Source of the DNA: Mercurialis annua
Lineage: Eukaryota; Streptophyta; Magnoliopsida; Malpighiales; Euphorbiaceae
Reading direction: 5' to 3'
DNA length: 64,000 nucleotides
Assembly (NCBI RefSeq): GCF_937616625.2
Contig: NC_065576.1
Location: 33,320,628 to 33,384,627 of the forward strand
Made by a program: the position numbers and the translations under genes. A model generated the notes under the pieces. That model was given only the letters and a program-made list of their open reading frames with translations, ran no database searches and was not told the origin of the DNA. Positions 45,403 through 56,830 of this stretch are shown here, piece after piece (the stretch's first letter is position 1; each line of letters starts with the position of its first letter).

Positions 45403-46235
45403 AGTTAATTATGAAATCAAGTTTATAATAAAATATAAAATTGAAATAAAACAAACACAAAATTTACGTGGTTCGTCAACGATTACTTCACATACGAAGG
45501 AATGAGCTTTTATTCACTAATAGATTAACATTATAATAGAACGGTAGAAATTTCTTTAATACTCAGATCTAACTATATATTCAAATAATGCTTGGTGTAA
45601 ATTCTATAAGCCATGAAACTTGTTTATTTATAAGTTAAAAATAAGTTAAAGAAATAAAAATTGTTAATCATAATAGAATTAGACTTCCTTTTTTTCACAA
45701 AACCAAAGATATAATTAATATTCATTATATATTAGGATAAATTACATTCCTAAACTAAATAGAATTGTAAGAATAATCTTAACAATCTTCACTTAACTAG
45801 AATTCTCATACATCTTCAATAAATTAAAATAACAACTAAAATTCATCTTTTCCACTATAATCGGTTACTGCAATTGAAAAATTTCAAACAAACCAAAAAA
45901 CGTCTTGAACTTGTCAATACAAATGACATAAAAGATAAATTAATTAACCTATCAACTAATTGGTACGCAACTGCAAATTTGTTGTCTTTGATCTTGGCTA
46001 TGTCATCTGTAGAATCGAAAGAGATGAAGTCGTAATGATCCATCAATCATCTCATACAAACCACCAACTTTATAAGCTTTCAATAATACCATATCACCTT
46101 TCACCATATCAGAACTCCATTCCTGCCATAAAATTCATGTCCAAATATTTCTAAAGTAGATAGTGAGATGAGATTTTTACGCATTTCAGGAACATGTCGA
46201 TGAATGTTCTAACTTCTTTGTACGACCGAAAACTG
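45403..46235 (-). pseudogene. Decayed Copia retrotransposon scrap
   Basis: The minus strand around 46030-46110 encodes 'VKGDMVLLKAYKVGGLYEMI', which has the pattern of the GAG-pre-integrase domain in Copia pol. The sequence between 45450 and 45500 ('tttacgtggttcgtcaacga') resembles Copia LTR wording. Everything else is degraded, so limits are approximate. Confidence 0.4.
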
Positions 46236-46310
46236 TGGACTGTGACCTGTCGCTAGGTAATGGGAGTGATTGCTACAAAAACTCGTAGTAAGCCTAATTT
46301 CCAAACAACA
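46236..46310 (-). repeat. Fragment related to the LARD-like LTR
   Basis: 'tcgctaggtaatgggagtga' followed by 'ctcgtagtaagccta' matches, with about 20% differences, the LTR edge at 20031-20110 and 27067-27146. This shows an older relative of that family in the same region. Confidence 0.6.
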
Positions 46311-46384
46311 ATCCAAAATAAATTTATTTTAATCTAATGCTCGGGGACAACCGGAACTCCAACAACAATATATCTTAAACAATT

Positions 46385-46608
46385 TTTTTTGTTTGACCAT
46401 AAGATCTCTTGAACGGGTTCCAACTATGAAACAACACCTTTAATCTTTCCACATTCAGACTAATTCCCACTCGAGCCGGGTAGGTTTCTTGCACGAGACA
46501 AAGCTCTGACCCCAAATTCTAAACGGCTACATACATTATTACGGTTCGAACCCGCGACCTCACTTAAGTTAGGAGAGCGCTTTACCAACTCAACTGAGCC
46601 TTGAGATT
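46385..46608 (-). mobile_element. Probable tRNA-derived SINE
   Basis: Minus strand: 'GGCTCAGTTGAGTTGGTAAA' followed by GCGC, like an A box, then 'CGCGGGTTCGAACCG', a near-perfect B box, about 50 nt apart. The 3' end is A-rich (plus-strand T run at 46383-46390). It cannot be a functional tRNA because the acceptor stem cannot pair. I found no convincing target duplication. Confidence 0.65.
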
Positions 46609-46734
46609 CTGTAAGCAAAAATATTAATAATGATAATACGTCTATGAGCGGAGCGGAGTTCGGGGGCCGCTCGCGCAAGGCTTATGGCTGACTTCTCAAT
46701 CAGGAAATGATTTGAAAAATGGAGTCACCACCTA

Positions 46735-49073
46735 GTTCAACTAGGAAATGCCTTTTAACCGACTAGATTACCTTACTCGCCTCTGGTAAGACTATCATGC
46801 ATCAGACAAAATACTAGAGTTCGTGGACCTCCCCGAGACTCTTGTGCTTGGCTTATCTATTAACGGCATTATTTACTGAACATGTTCGTTTTATTCTCAT
46901 CTCAACAGTATATGCAGTTCACGGGATATAAAAGCTATAAATAAACAGGGATGAAAGCGTGTAAACAGGTTTGACCCGCATATGACTCAATCTGGACTAG
47001 CATTTTAGGCAAGTAGCATGTACTCCTAAACATACATCTAATCTTAGAGGTTTCTAGCAAGTAGCAAAGTCGGGCTGGTCTCGATTGATTACATACACAA
47101 ATCCTAAACCGGATGTAAACGTTTGATTGATTGATTTTACTATGTGAGTCTTGAAAAACCTGTGCAATTGTTACTACATTTTTATGGTAGTCCTACGATG
47201 TCTAAGTGCTGGGCTGGAATTGCATTAATGGGCCAATATTAGGTGATTAGTCCTTTAACCGGTTACTATTTAATTTGGAGTGTTTCTGAAAAGTGGTAAA
47301 CAATGCTGGCAATCCTCAGGGGCAGTTTGATATATATACAAGGATAGAAATACTTTTTAACCTCGTAAACGTTTTGAGTGCCAGGCACTCGCACGGGTTT
47401 TGACCATCAGTCTAGTCGGAATTGGCTCTCGATCATATCATGAGAGTTGTGCGTCTCATTAATTTGGTTGTACTGGTATGATCCGGAGTCAATTCTTGGT
47501 TCGGGTAGCCCAGAATCGGCTCTGGAAGTTACTGGTTTGCTGGGCTCGGGCTCGTGGGCTCGTTTTATACACTATGTTATATATTTGGACTTTTGAGTCT
47601 GTTTTACATTGGTTCTTTCCCATTACATTACAAAATATTAAAGCCTATGAAAAGTTTCTACGCCTGGGGTCAAACCGGACCTAATTCAGAGTCCGGAGGA
47701 GCCCGAAAACGCGTTTGGAAGTTCATATCGAAGTTTGGAAGATCTGGAAGGTGTTCTGGTAAGGATGACGAACGATGAACACGATGCCGGTATGACTTCC
47801 GGCACTGGCAGGATGGAGTGGGGGCGACGCCATCTTGTTCAGACGGCAGTGGCGGCAAATGGACGAGCAGCAGCAGTAGTTTCCAGAATTCGTTTTTTTA
47901 GCATTTTTAGCTCGTTAAACAAAAGGAATAAAAAAAGAATCAAACGTTCTAATTATGACATATATGGACTATTTACAACATCACAAAGATCAAATTGCAG
48001 CAGTTATTGAATTACATACTATGTCAAATAGGTTTGTAATTAACCTAAACATGCATTCTAAGCAATTCTAGTGTCTGGATTTTTGGATTTAAATATACAA
48101 AACATATTAATTCAACTATTAACATGCTTCTTAGTCAATTTTCATGGCAATCATAACAAAAACATTATTTAAGCAATTTACAGCAAAACAGTCTGAACAT
48201 GCAGTCTAAAAACATGAAATCTAACAATTCTCAATAAACATGGAATAAAGTGACGGAAACAAGATTAGAGTCCTCAGAGGTACCAGTCTGACTCCTTGGC
48301 TCATTTACCGGTGAAGTGGATGCGGAATCCAACTTCGAATATGTACATTGCGTTCTTGGAGAATTAAAGCGTATTTAGGTGTTTTTCTGGTCTAGAATTG
48401 AGTGATTTTGTGTGTGATATGGTGAAACATTCGGCTATGCTATTTTAGGGGGGAGGCAGAATTTTTTGTGTATTTTCTAGGGTTTGTGTGCCACCTTTAG
48501 TCAGGCTGATTAATGGTTCTATTTATAGTGGTTAGAGGTGATCTATGGTTAGCTAGAGGTTAAATTGATTTTAAATTCTCTTAGTTAGATTTTTATATAT
48601 ACAACAATAGTCAAAGAGTGTTAAGTGATACATTATTAAGATTAGGATTAGATTTAAATTATGGACCTTAGGTTTTTACTTTTTAAATTCGTATTAATTA
48701 ATTAATTAAGTGATAACTACATCTAAAAGTGTTATTTGGTGTTCGAAAGTATTAAAAACAACTCTTCGGACCCTATTGGTTTGGGTATGGTCAATTTCAG
48801 TCCATAAAATTTGTAAATTGGCCCATAAACTTCTAAGACATTACAATTAGTCCAATTTCTGGATTTAGACTATAATTTCTTTGGATTTTTATGGAATATT
48901 TATGCCTAATTGCATTTTAATCCTCCAAATTTGCAGCTGTGCACATATTACGCCTGCTTGGATTCCAGCAAACAAATCGAAATCTCGTCACCCGGACAGA
49001 TTTCTCTGGAAATCATCATCTGACGCTTCAGTACCTTATCACTTTTTACCTGTCCGAAAAATAGGTGTTTACA
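46735..49073 (-). mobile_element. Tat/Ogre-like LTR, minus strand, with a PBS-like site
   Basis: Minus strand: starts TGTAAACACCTATTTTTCGG (49073 leftwards), a start I associate with Ogre/Tat LTRs, and ends just before TGGTGACTCC (46730-46721), comparable to TGGCGACTCC at 11172. The 2.3 kb between them has no credible gene; short frames (47478, 47554, 47735) are low-complexity. The inner end is followed by a GC-rich leader. The element breaks off at the SINE near 46610. Confidence 0.45.
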
Positions 49074-49307
49074 ACGTCCACAAAGAAAAAAATACAAATA
49101 CAAAACCAATATAGCCTCAGACATACCTGAGTACACATATATAACACTAATGACTACTACGGTCTCGAGTTTAAAAATATTCATGTAAACATGAATAAAT
49201 TAAATAACCTACAAAAAGAAAAGTTCGGAAAATGTATATTCACAGTACATACATTATCTCATATACCTAAAGGCCTTGATCTCGACAGTTAAACTTCACC
49301 GAGTTAC

Positions 49308-51415
49308 TGTTGACTGCTTACCGCAAGTGACAGTATCGCACAAGTAATATAATCCGGAAGTACGGATATCGATCCCACAGAGACAATGGATTTAACGACC
49401 AATTTTGAGAATTCTTTTGACCGGTTAGCTATGAAAATGGTTTGAGAGTTTTGTGACCAAGATAATCAAAAGTAAACCAAGTAATAAATAAATTAAGTAA
49501 TTAAAATCAATAAAGTAAAAATAATTTAAAAGATGATTTTTATAAATAATAAGAGTAAAGGTTCAGGGGTTGATAATTCCGAATAAGAATATAAAATCAT
49601 GAACAATGAATATTTTGGTGATTATCTAGAATCGAGCTATTCTAAAATATCTAATCCTGCTCTCTCGAAACTCAAAGACCGAAATGATCACACTTAGTTG
49701 TATTTCCAAAATTATAGTTCATGCTAGTTTAAAGCATTCATAGCTCTCTCTCGAGTTACCACGGATAAAAATAAACAAATAACCAAACTATAGGCAAATT
49801 ACTTACTCTCGTGTTATAATGAACCTAATCAAATGATTAAATGATATTTATTAAGCAAACCCTTAAGAACACGTATTCATTAACTCACTCTCGTATTATT
49901 AATTCATACGTTGTTGATTAACTGATCTATTTTAACTAAGCTCTCTCGAGTCAATAATTAAAATATGAAACAATGAATGAATTGATCAAAAAATATTCAT
50001 GCATGAAGAATATTAATCAACACCAAATTTCAACACCTATTAATTAATCGATAATTAACTCACTTTCGTGTTATTAAAATCAATTAACCAACTAAATTGT
50101 GATTATGAAGCAAACTCAAGATTACTTAAATTCCAACTCACTCTCGTGGCGTTGTCCTTTAAGTTTCTGATTATTTAAATCTATTTAATTAACAATTTCT
50201 CAATTAGTTAACTAAACATGTATCACGAATCAATTTTTCAATTTAATCCAAGCATTAAGTTCAATAATCGAAACACGATAAATCACCAAAATATCCAAGG
50301 CCAATCAATTATATAAATAAATGTTCCTATCAACCCTCGAACTAAAGGTTTAGTTACCCATTGTCATATGAATTATAACAATGGATAAGTTATACCCTGA
50401 GTACATGAGAAAATAAAAGATAGAAATAATCTATACTAAAGAGTATTTGTAGTGGCTAATCCTAAGTCTACACTAAGTTATGATCTATATGTATATGTAG
50501 TGGTGGTATATTTTCTCTACACAAATGGGGTCTATTTATAGAGTCACTTAGAGTGGAGTTCAAGTCAAAGATAGTATCCTTCCATATAAAACTTGAGTGA
50601 TGATCAAGTTGGGCATCTTTTCCTTCCATAGAGAGTGGAGTAATGATCAAGTCCTTCCATAATTGCCTTGAGTGAATCAATCTTGACTTATCTTGTTTCC
50701 AAAAGAGAATATATATCTTCATCACTAAATGAGCTTTTGTTGTAGTCAAAGCCCATTTCTTTAGGTGCAAGTCAAGGAAGATCACTTTTTGAGTGTGAAT
50801 CAGCTTGTATAGCTTATGGAAGATCTATGAATGCTCACCAAGGCCCTGCACTTTCCAAAGATGTCAGAAGTGGAATTTTCAGGTCCTCAGCCATCCTTTG
50901 GCCGGCTTGAGATTGTGGGCCGGCTCCGGGCCGGCCGAAGGGCTGTTCCACCCAAATCCACTGACTTTTGCCGATTCGCTTCTTGGTTCGCAAGTGTTCT
51001 GTTTTGGAGGCCGAGTTTGAGCCGGTTCAAGTCCGAATTGGACTCGGTTTCTTCATGAAAGTTGCAGATCTATCTCTTATCTTTCCATGACATGTTTAAT
51101 CACATGAGTTGGATATTTATAGCTCCAAATATGATCCGAAACTTTCAGCGACTGATTTAGCGGCTATTTTGCTTGCACTTAGACTTGATTTTTCATTCTT
51201 CTTCTTCATGAAACTGATAGAATCACTCCTTCTTGGATTTCACTTAATTTAAGATCTATTTCAATCATAAATACCCAAAAAGTGATAAGATTTAATATTT
51301 ATTCATAAAAACTACAAAACACGAAAACTAACTATATAAGCTCTTATTTTACGCATGAAGTGCTAAAAACTAGCGAATAAATACTATAAAAACTACGTAA
51401 AATAATAGCTTATTA
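49308..51415 (-). mobile_element. Solo LTR, ~2.1 kb, Gypsy-like
   Basis: The 5-bp repeat GTTAC lies at 49303-49307 and 51416-51420. On the minus strand the LTR would run TAATAAGCTATTATTTTACG...GTCAACA; its 5' dinucleotide is TA where TG is expected. The minus strand has a TATA box (ctataaatag, 50541-50532) and a GC-rich patch upstream of it with GGCCGGC repeats (50899-50938). 'gtgggatcgatatccgtact' near its end is laid out like the end of the Athila-like LTR at 30240-30290. No internal region is present. Confidence 0.65.
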
Positions 51416-51420
51416 GTTAC

Positions 51421-52662
51421 CATCGACCATACTTAATCTATAAATGAGAGTCTTAAGAATTAGATTACAACGAGTTATTCAAACCACAATATAATCATAT
51501 ATCTTACCAAATCATATCGATGCACACACATTTCTATTTCCACTCAATAGGTAAGCATGTTCCAACAAGTTCATAATTTTTTTTAAAATGGTTTATGAAA
51601 ACATTTTATTGAAATAAAATATATTGCATTTAAAATCAATAATGGTTTGGTTAATAAATCAAAAGTAATAAATACACTCATAACACTGCATCATTAATCT
51701 CGAACTCCACCATGATCCATAAGCCATGCCTATGATCCAATTCTACCATTCGAGTTGTAGACGGGTCTACCAAACAAATAGAAATAATATATTAACATAT
51801 ACTCAACCAATAAACTCATCGATACAAAATCAATTAAAACATGACCAATCAACCAATAAACTCATCGATACAAAATCAATTAAAACATGACCAATCAACC
51901 AATAGCATTTGGACTTAATATTGCTCCAAGGTTTAAAAGTCAATTTGGAGAAAATTCCTTTTCAAAACACAAACGGTTGAAATTAAATAACCATAAAATC
52001 ATAAATTTATCATACTATTATCATAACTTTATCATATTATTATTGTAAACCTTATCATGCTATCATCGTACTATTATCATAATTTTATCTATTATTATCA
52101 TAACCGTGTCATACTATTATCATAACCTTATTATACTATATCATAATCTTATTATACTATTATCATAATATTGTCATAAATGTATGATGTTATGATACTA
52201 ATAATAATAATAACGTTAATGATACTACGATGTGATAATCAAGCCCTTTTTTGACAGAAAATTATTTTTCTTTGCAGTGTTATAATATCGATATGATAAT
52301 TCAGTGATACCATCATATAATCGTTTTTAAGCAAATTTTTAAATTTAAAAATCAAAAAAATTTAAAAGTATTTTTTAGATCCGAGAGTTAAAATAAATCT
52401 TCATAATAACTACGAGTTAAGAAAAAAATCGCTAAAATTAAATATGGAAGTACGATGAAGCGGCAACGGAGCAATGGCAGAATGAGGCATATCGATGAAG
52501 AAGCGACGACGGGGCGACGAAAAAGAGAGAGAAAAATGGGAAAGAACAGAAAAATGTAGAAGAAAGAGAGGGAGAGAAAGAAAAAAGACAGAAACACAAA
52601 AAAAGAAACAAATGGTAGAGTTACAAAAAAATACTTAGCAAAAAATAATTAAAAATTAGCTA
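51421..52662. other. AT-rich DNA with short tandem repeats
   Basis: A 46-bp unit is repeated twice exactly at 51807-51898 ('ccaataaactcatcgataca...'). A degenerate array of ~20-22-bp units built on 'actattatcataacctta' occupies about 52010-52200. A purine-rich stretch follows at 52530-52610. No gene. Confidence 0.75.
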
Positions 52663-52671
52663 TTATGATAA

Positions 52672-53325
52672 AGCTAATAGACTAAAAAATTACTCACCTA
52701 TATTTTTTTCAACAGCACTCTCAACTTGGAAAACCGTCAATAACACCCTATTATGGATTTTTACGTTTCAATAGCATTTTGAAGCATCAAATTGAATTTT
52801 TTTCATTTGGATAAAATTCAAAACAAATCCTTCATTTATACTATATATTCTAAATAACACATTTGATGTTATTAATACAACAAATAAACCCTCTTTTCTA
52901 CAAATTAAACTAAAAAAATAATTTAAAATATATTCAACCATTTCGCCATCTCACTCAGACCGCCATAATCTCCCTTGTATCCACACCCATCTGTCCGCCC
53001 TCGAATCCGCTGTTGTCCTCCTGAGGGCGACTCGAGAGAGGTGGGTGGTGCCTGGCCAGAAAAGATGCGGCTTGAGCGCATCTTTTCTGGAGAAGAAGAC
53101 TTATTTAAATATATTATAAGTTGAAGGACTTGTTAATATGACATAGCCTTTAAGTTTAATTGTTTTAAATACTTTCATTCTTGTAGTAATAAAATTGTTT
53201 AATTTTTTCAACTTTGTGTGCTATTAAAACATAAAAATCCAAAACAGGGTGCAATCGACGGTTTTATACGGTGAGAGTACTATTTAAAAAACTTTAAAGA
53301 TGGGTAGTTTTTGAGCCTATTAGTC
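52672..53325. mobile_element. Diverged MITE, 654 bp, related to 17592-18042
   Basis: The right end (reverse complement GACTAATAGGCTCAAAAACT) matches the inner TIR of the 17592 element (GGGCTCAAAAACTACCC). The left end AGCTAATAGACTAAAAAATT is a diverged copy. The 'caatagcaccctatttcgta' theme recurs as 'aataacaccctattatggat'. Flanking TTATGATAA / TTATTATAA gives a 9-bp TSD with one mismatch. The interior carries a GC-rich insert (52945-53095) ending in a perfect 14-bp hairpin. Confidence 0.65.
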
Positions 53326-53499
53326 TTATTATAATAAAAACATATTTTAGAATAAAAAAAATAACATTGCTAAAAAGATGAGGTATTTTTCTAGTGGTAA
53401 TTTCCTACGATATCTTTTTATAAAATTTTACAAATATTTTGTTTTACTTTTTAATGAATATTTTCTTTTTTTATAGATTTTTTTTAATTTTTTTGTATC

Positions 53500-53890
53500 C
53501 TATTTTTAGTTTAACTATGGTATATTATAATATATCTATTGCGTTTTTAGTGTAATTATGATGTTATTATAGTGTAACAACAGGTATATATAGTGTATTT
53601 ATGGTGTTTTTATAGTGTAATAATAGTGTATATATAGTATATTTATGATATTTTTGTAGTATTTTTATGGTATTACCATAAAAACACTGCAAATACACCA
53701 TAAACACTGCAAATATACTATAAACACTACAAATACACCATAAACACTGAAAATGCACCATAGATATACTGAATAAAAGGCAGAAACCAAAAAACATAGA
53801 TATACCGAAAAACACCAGAAGTACACTATAAATACACAATAAATACACCATAACGCAAATATATTATTAAATCACTACAAATACACCATA
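53500..53890. repeat. Imperfect inverted repeat built from ~20-bp tandem units
   Basis: The right half is a run of 'aaatacaccataaacactgc'-like units; the left half carries the complement ('tatggtgtttttatagtgta'). The centre is a near-perfect palindrome around 53667-53692 (TTTTTATGGTATTACCATAAA). The minus-strand frame here (53567-53851) is repeat-derived. Confidence 0.7.
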
Positions 53891-53931
53891 GATCAATTTG
53901 TTTCTTATAAAATCAGTAGCAATAAACAAAT

Positions 53932-54878
53932 TGTTGGACCTTTGTCCTTTCAAACTCCTTTTGTTTTGACTTTGACAATCAACTATGAGTGATCTAATCA
54001 TGTTTATTAGTGTATAGGAACTCATAGGAACAATCGGAAGTCAATTCGGAGCTCTCTAGCAAAAATCGTGTTTTTGAGTAGAAAGCTGTCCAGTAGCATA
54101 TCTCGCCCGTGATGGATTTCCATCTCGGGGGCGATATATATCACGGGGGCGACACAAATATCACGGGGGCGATATTCGAGCTGACAAAACCCTAGTCGAC
54201 CGTTGGAACGAATCACGGGCGCGACGAACACATCTCGGGCGCGATAAATGAGACTGTTGAAGATCCAACGGATACATTTTTAAAGACCCAATGAAGCATT
54301 GACACGTGGCTCTAGACGTTGAAGGTTTTTGTCTCATTCAAATATCTCGCCCGTGATCCATGCATCACGGGTGCGATATGTGTGCAGAGATCATTTTTTT
54401 GTTTTGTTTGTTAGTGCTTTGTTTGGGGATTGCTTTGGGTATAAATATAAACCCATTTGCAATGTTTCAAGGTTAATGATTTACACACCTTGAAACAACA
54501 AACATACATTTTTAAATCACTTAGTTTTGTTGTAGTTTTGGAGTAATCTTGGAAACTCCTAATCATTGTGAGTTAGAGTTTAGCTTTGGAAAAACTCAAC
54601 CCTTGTAGGTTCTTGATTATCCTTGAAAAATCAATTGTGAGTTTGAGATTATCTCTAAGAAATCTCTTTGTAAAGTTGGTGCTTATCTATAAAGCACAAT
54701 CCCATTTAGTGGATTCTAAAATCTCAATCTTAGATTGAGTAGTGGAGTAGGATCGTGAGTTGATCCGAACCACTCTAAATCTCTTGTGTCTTTAAATTCT
54801 CTTTTCCGCTTTAAAGAATTTAAATTTCCGATTCACAAATCAAAAACCGGTTTGCCTTATAACCCATATAGTATTTCA
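53932..54878 (+). repeat. 5' LTR of the second gag-only element
   Basis: TGTTGG...TTTCA, 947 bp; TATA box at 54440-54449; the same GC-rich motif array in U3. It differs from its partner 3' LTR at several sites (for example gacacaaat/gacgcaaat and cacgggtgcg/catgggggcg). Confidence 0.95.
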
Positions 54879-54937
54879 ATTGGTATCAAAGCAAGGTGCT
54901 CTTCTTTTCGCTTAATTGCTAGAGCTTTCGATAAAAA

Positions 54938-56830
54938 ATGGCAACCGAAAATTTTTTCATCACACTCAAACCTTTTCTTGATGGCTCAAATTACAAAGTT
55001 TGGAAATATATGATGGAAAATTATATTGATATGCAAGGGGTTGATCTATGGAGTGTATTTCTAAGGGGATGGACACCTCCATGTGACAAAAATGGAGCTC
55101 TTTTGAAGAGACAAGATTGGTCTATAGAGCAAGTCAAGGAGAATGGCATGAATAGAAAAGCCATTACTACTCTTCTCTCCTCAATCTCTAGAGAAGAACA
55201 AGGTAGAATTCAACACTTGAATTGTGCCAAGCAAATGTGGGAGACTCTTGAGAGCTACTATGAAGGTACACAACAAGTCAAGGGTAAGAAGCTTGAGTTG
55301 CTTCTTGGTGAGTATGAAGGCTTCAAGGGCTTGCCAAATGAAGATGTGGGGATGATGACATCAAGGCTTCTTAAGATTGTTCATAGTCTTGAGCAACTTG
55401 GGAAATTCTTCAAGCTAAATGAAATCAATGGTAAAATCCTAAGATCCCTTCCTATTCTTCTATGGCAACCTAAGACTACCGCCATCATTGAAACTCATGA
55501 TTTATCCACCTTGAGGACGGATGCGTTGATTGGGAAGCTTCTTCTTCATGAGATGTCCTACATCAAACTCATTCAAGCCAAAATGGCAAAGGAGAAAGGC
55601 ATTGCTTTCAAGGCTTCAACAAGTGCCATTGTAGAAGATAACAAGGAGGAAAGCAATGAGGAAGAAATCTTGAGGCTCACAAAGAGAGTAAATGAGCTCA
55701 AGATGAAGGAAAATGGCAATTATGGTAGACCCTCCTCTTCAAGGAAGAGTTCAAAAGGAGGCCCCAAGACTTTTTGGGATGGCGATTCTCAATGCGATGG
55801 AGATAGCCACCATGATGCCAACTTGTGCCTCATGTCTTTTGAGGAGGAACCAACACTAGAGGTAAACCCCCAATCTTTTCTATCTTGGGATGGTATTGGT
55901 GTTGAATCATATGATGCATGCTTAAATGTTAAAAATGATGTTGTTGATAATGTTATTGATGATATTGTTGATGATGATGCTCATGATGATGATGATGATA
56001 TGTATAGCATGCTTGATGAACTAGTAATTAAATGTGGTGATTATAAAGCCAAGATGCTATTTTTTAAAAATGAGGCTTCTAAAGCCAAAGATGAAATGAT
56101 TGTTTTAACAAAAGAATTTCATGAGCTTAAATTGTCTAACGAAGCTCTCAAGTCATCTTTAGAATCTATCCCTAAGCAAGGTTTGAATATTGATAACTTG
56201 CTTAAGGAAAATGATCAACTAAAGAATGAAATTCTTGAATTAAAAGATTCACTTTCAAGATTTCAAAAAGGGAAGGCAACTTTGGATTCAATTCTTGTAT
56301 CTCAAAGATGCCCAACCATAAAATTTGGACTTGGCTACAATCAAAATGCTTCTAGTTCCAATAGGACTAAATTTGTGAAGTCCACTTTGCCTCAAACTTC
56401 TTCTATAGAAGTACCTCCTAAATTGGTCAAACCAATTGAGGCAAAGAAGGTGCATGCCCAAGCTCCTAGGCCTAAGCCATTTTTGACTCAAAAGGCTAAG
56501 AGCAACAAGGGTACAAAACCCTTGAGACATGGTTATGCTTCTCAATATAGCCATAAATGGAACAAGAAGACTAGAAAGAACTCATATGTTCATGCATCTT
56601 CTCATGTTCAAACTTGTTCCCATGCTTGTGCTTGTTCTTATGAGACCTTTAGAGTCAAGCCACCTCAAATGCAATCAAATGTGAACCATAGTACTCAATG
56701 TTTTTATTGCATGAAATATGGTCACACTAATACTAATTGCTATGTGAGAAAAGTTCAATTAAGGTTAATTCCTTTGAACTATTCTAGCATTAACTTTCAA
56801 GGACCCAAAGTTGTTTGGGTACCTAAGTGA
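54938..56830 (+). CDS. gag protein of the gag-only Copia-type element, open frame
   Basis: 630 residues, uninterrupted. It would assemble into cytoplasmic particles that package element RNA; mobility would need pol from another element. In order: a UBN2-type gag domain (~8-210), a Lys/Ser-rich linker, an Asp-rich stretch (~345-370, 'DDDAHDDDDDMYS'), a likely coiled coil (~380-470, 'DQLKNEILELKDSLSRF'), a basic region, and a zinc knuckle CFYCMKYGHTNTNC (~588-601) that binds nucleic acid. The C-terminus '...VVWVPK' is where autonomous Copia elements would go on towards protease, but a TGA ends the frame. The ATG is 45 bp after the PBS. Unlike the copies at 4149 and 7670 there is no stop before the knuckle. 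Confidence 0.9.
   Translation: MATENFFITLKPFLDGSNYKVWKYMMENYIDMQGVDLWSVFLRGWTPPCDKNGALLKRQDWSIEQVKENGMNRKAITTLLSSISREEQGRIQHLNCAKQMWETLESYYEGTQQVKGKKLELLLGEYEGFKGLPNEDVGMMTSRLLKIVHSLEQLGKFFKLNEINGKILRSLPILLWQPKTTAIIETHDLSTLRTDALIGKLLLHEMSYIKLIQAKMAKEKGIAFKASTSAIVEDNKEESNEEEILRLTKRVNELKMKENGNYGRPSSSRKSSKGGPKTFWDGDSQCDGDSHHDANLCLMSFEEEPTLEVNPQSFLSWDGIGVESYDACLNVKNDVVDNVIDDIVDDDAHDDDDDMYSMLDELVIKCGDYKAKMLFFKNEASKAKDEMIVLTKEFHELKLSNEALKSSLESIPKQGLNIDNLLKENDQLKNEILELKDSLSRFQKGKATLDSILVSQRCPTIKFGLGYNQNASSSNRTKFVKSTLPQTSSIEVPPKLVKPIEAKKVHAQAPRPKPFLTQKAKSNKGTKPLRHGYASQYSHKWNKKTRKNSYVHASSHVQTCSHACACSYETFRVKPPQMQSNVNHSTQCFYCMKYGHTNTNCYVRKVQLRLIPLNYSSINFQGPKVVWVPK

Noticed and set aside
46540..46608. 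Candidate functional tRNA gene (A and B boxes on the minus strand)
   Set aside because: No pairing acceptor stem or proper anticodon arm; an A-rich tail follows, so a SINE fits better.
47478..48010. Three overlapping frames of 68-91 codons
   Set aside because: They lie inside the Tat-like LTR (minus strand), differ in phase and have no domain pattern.
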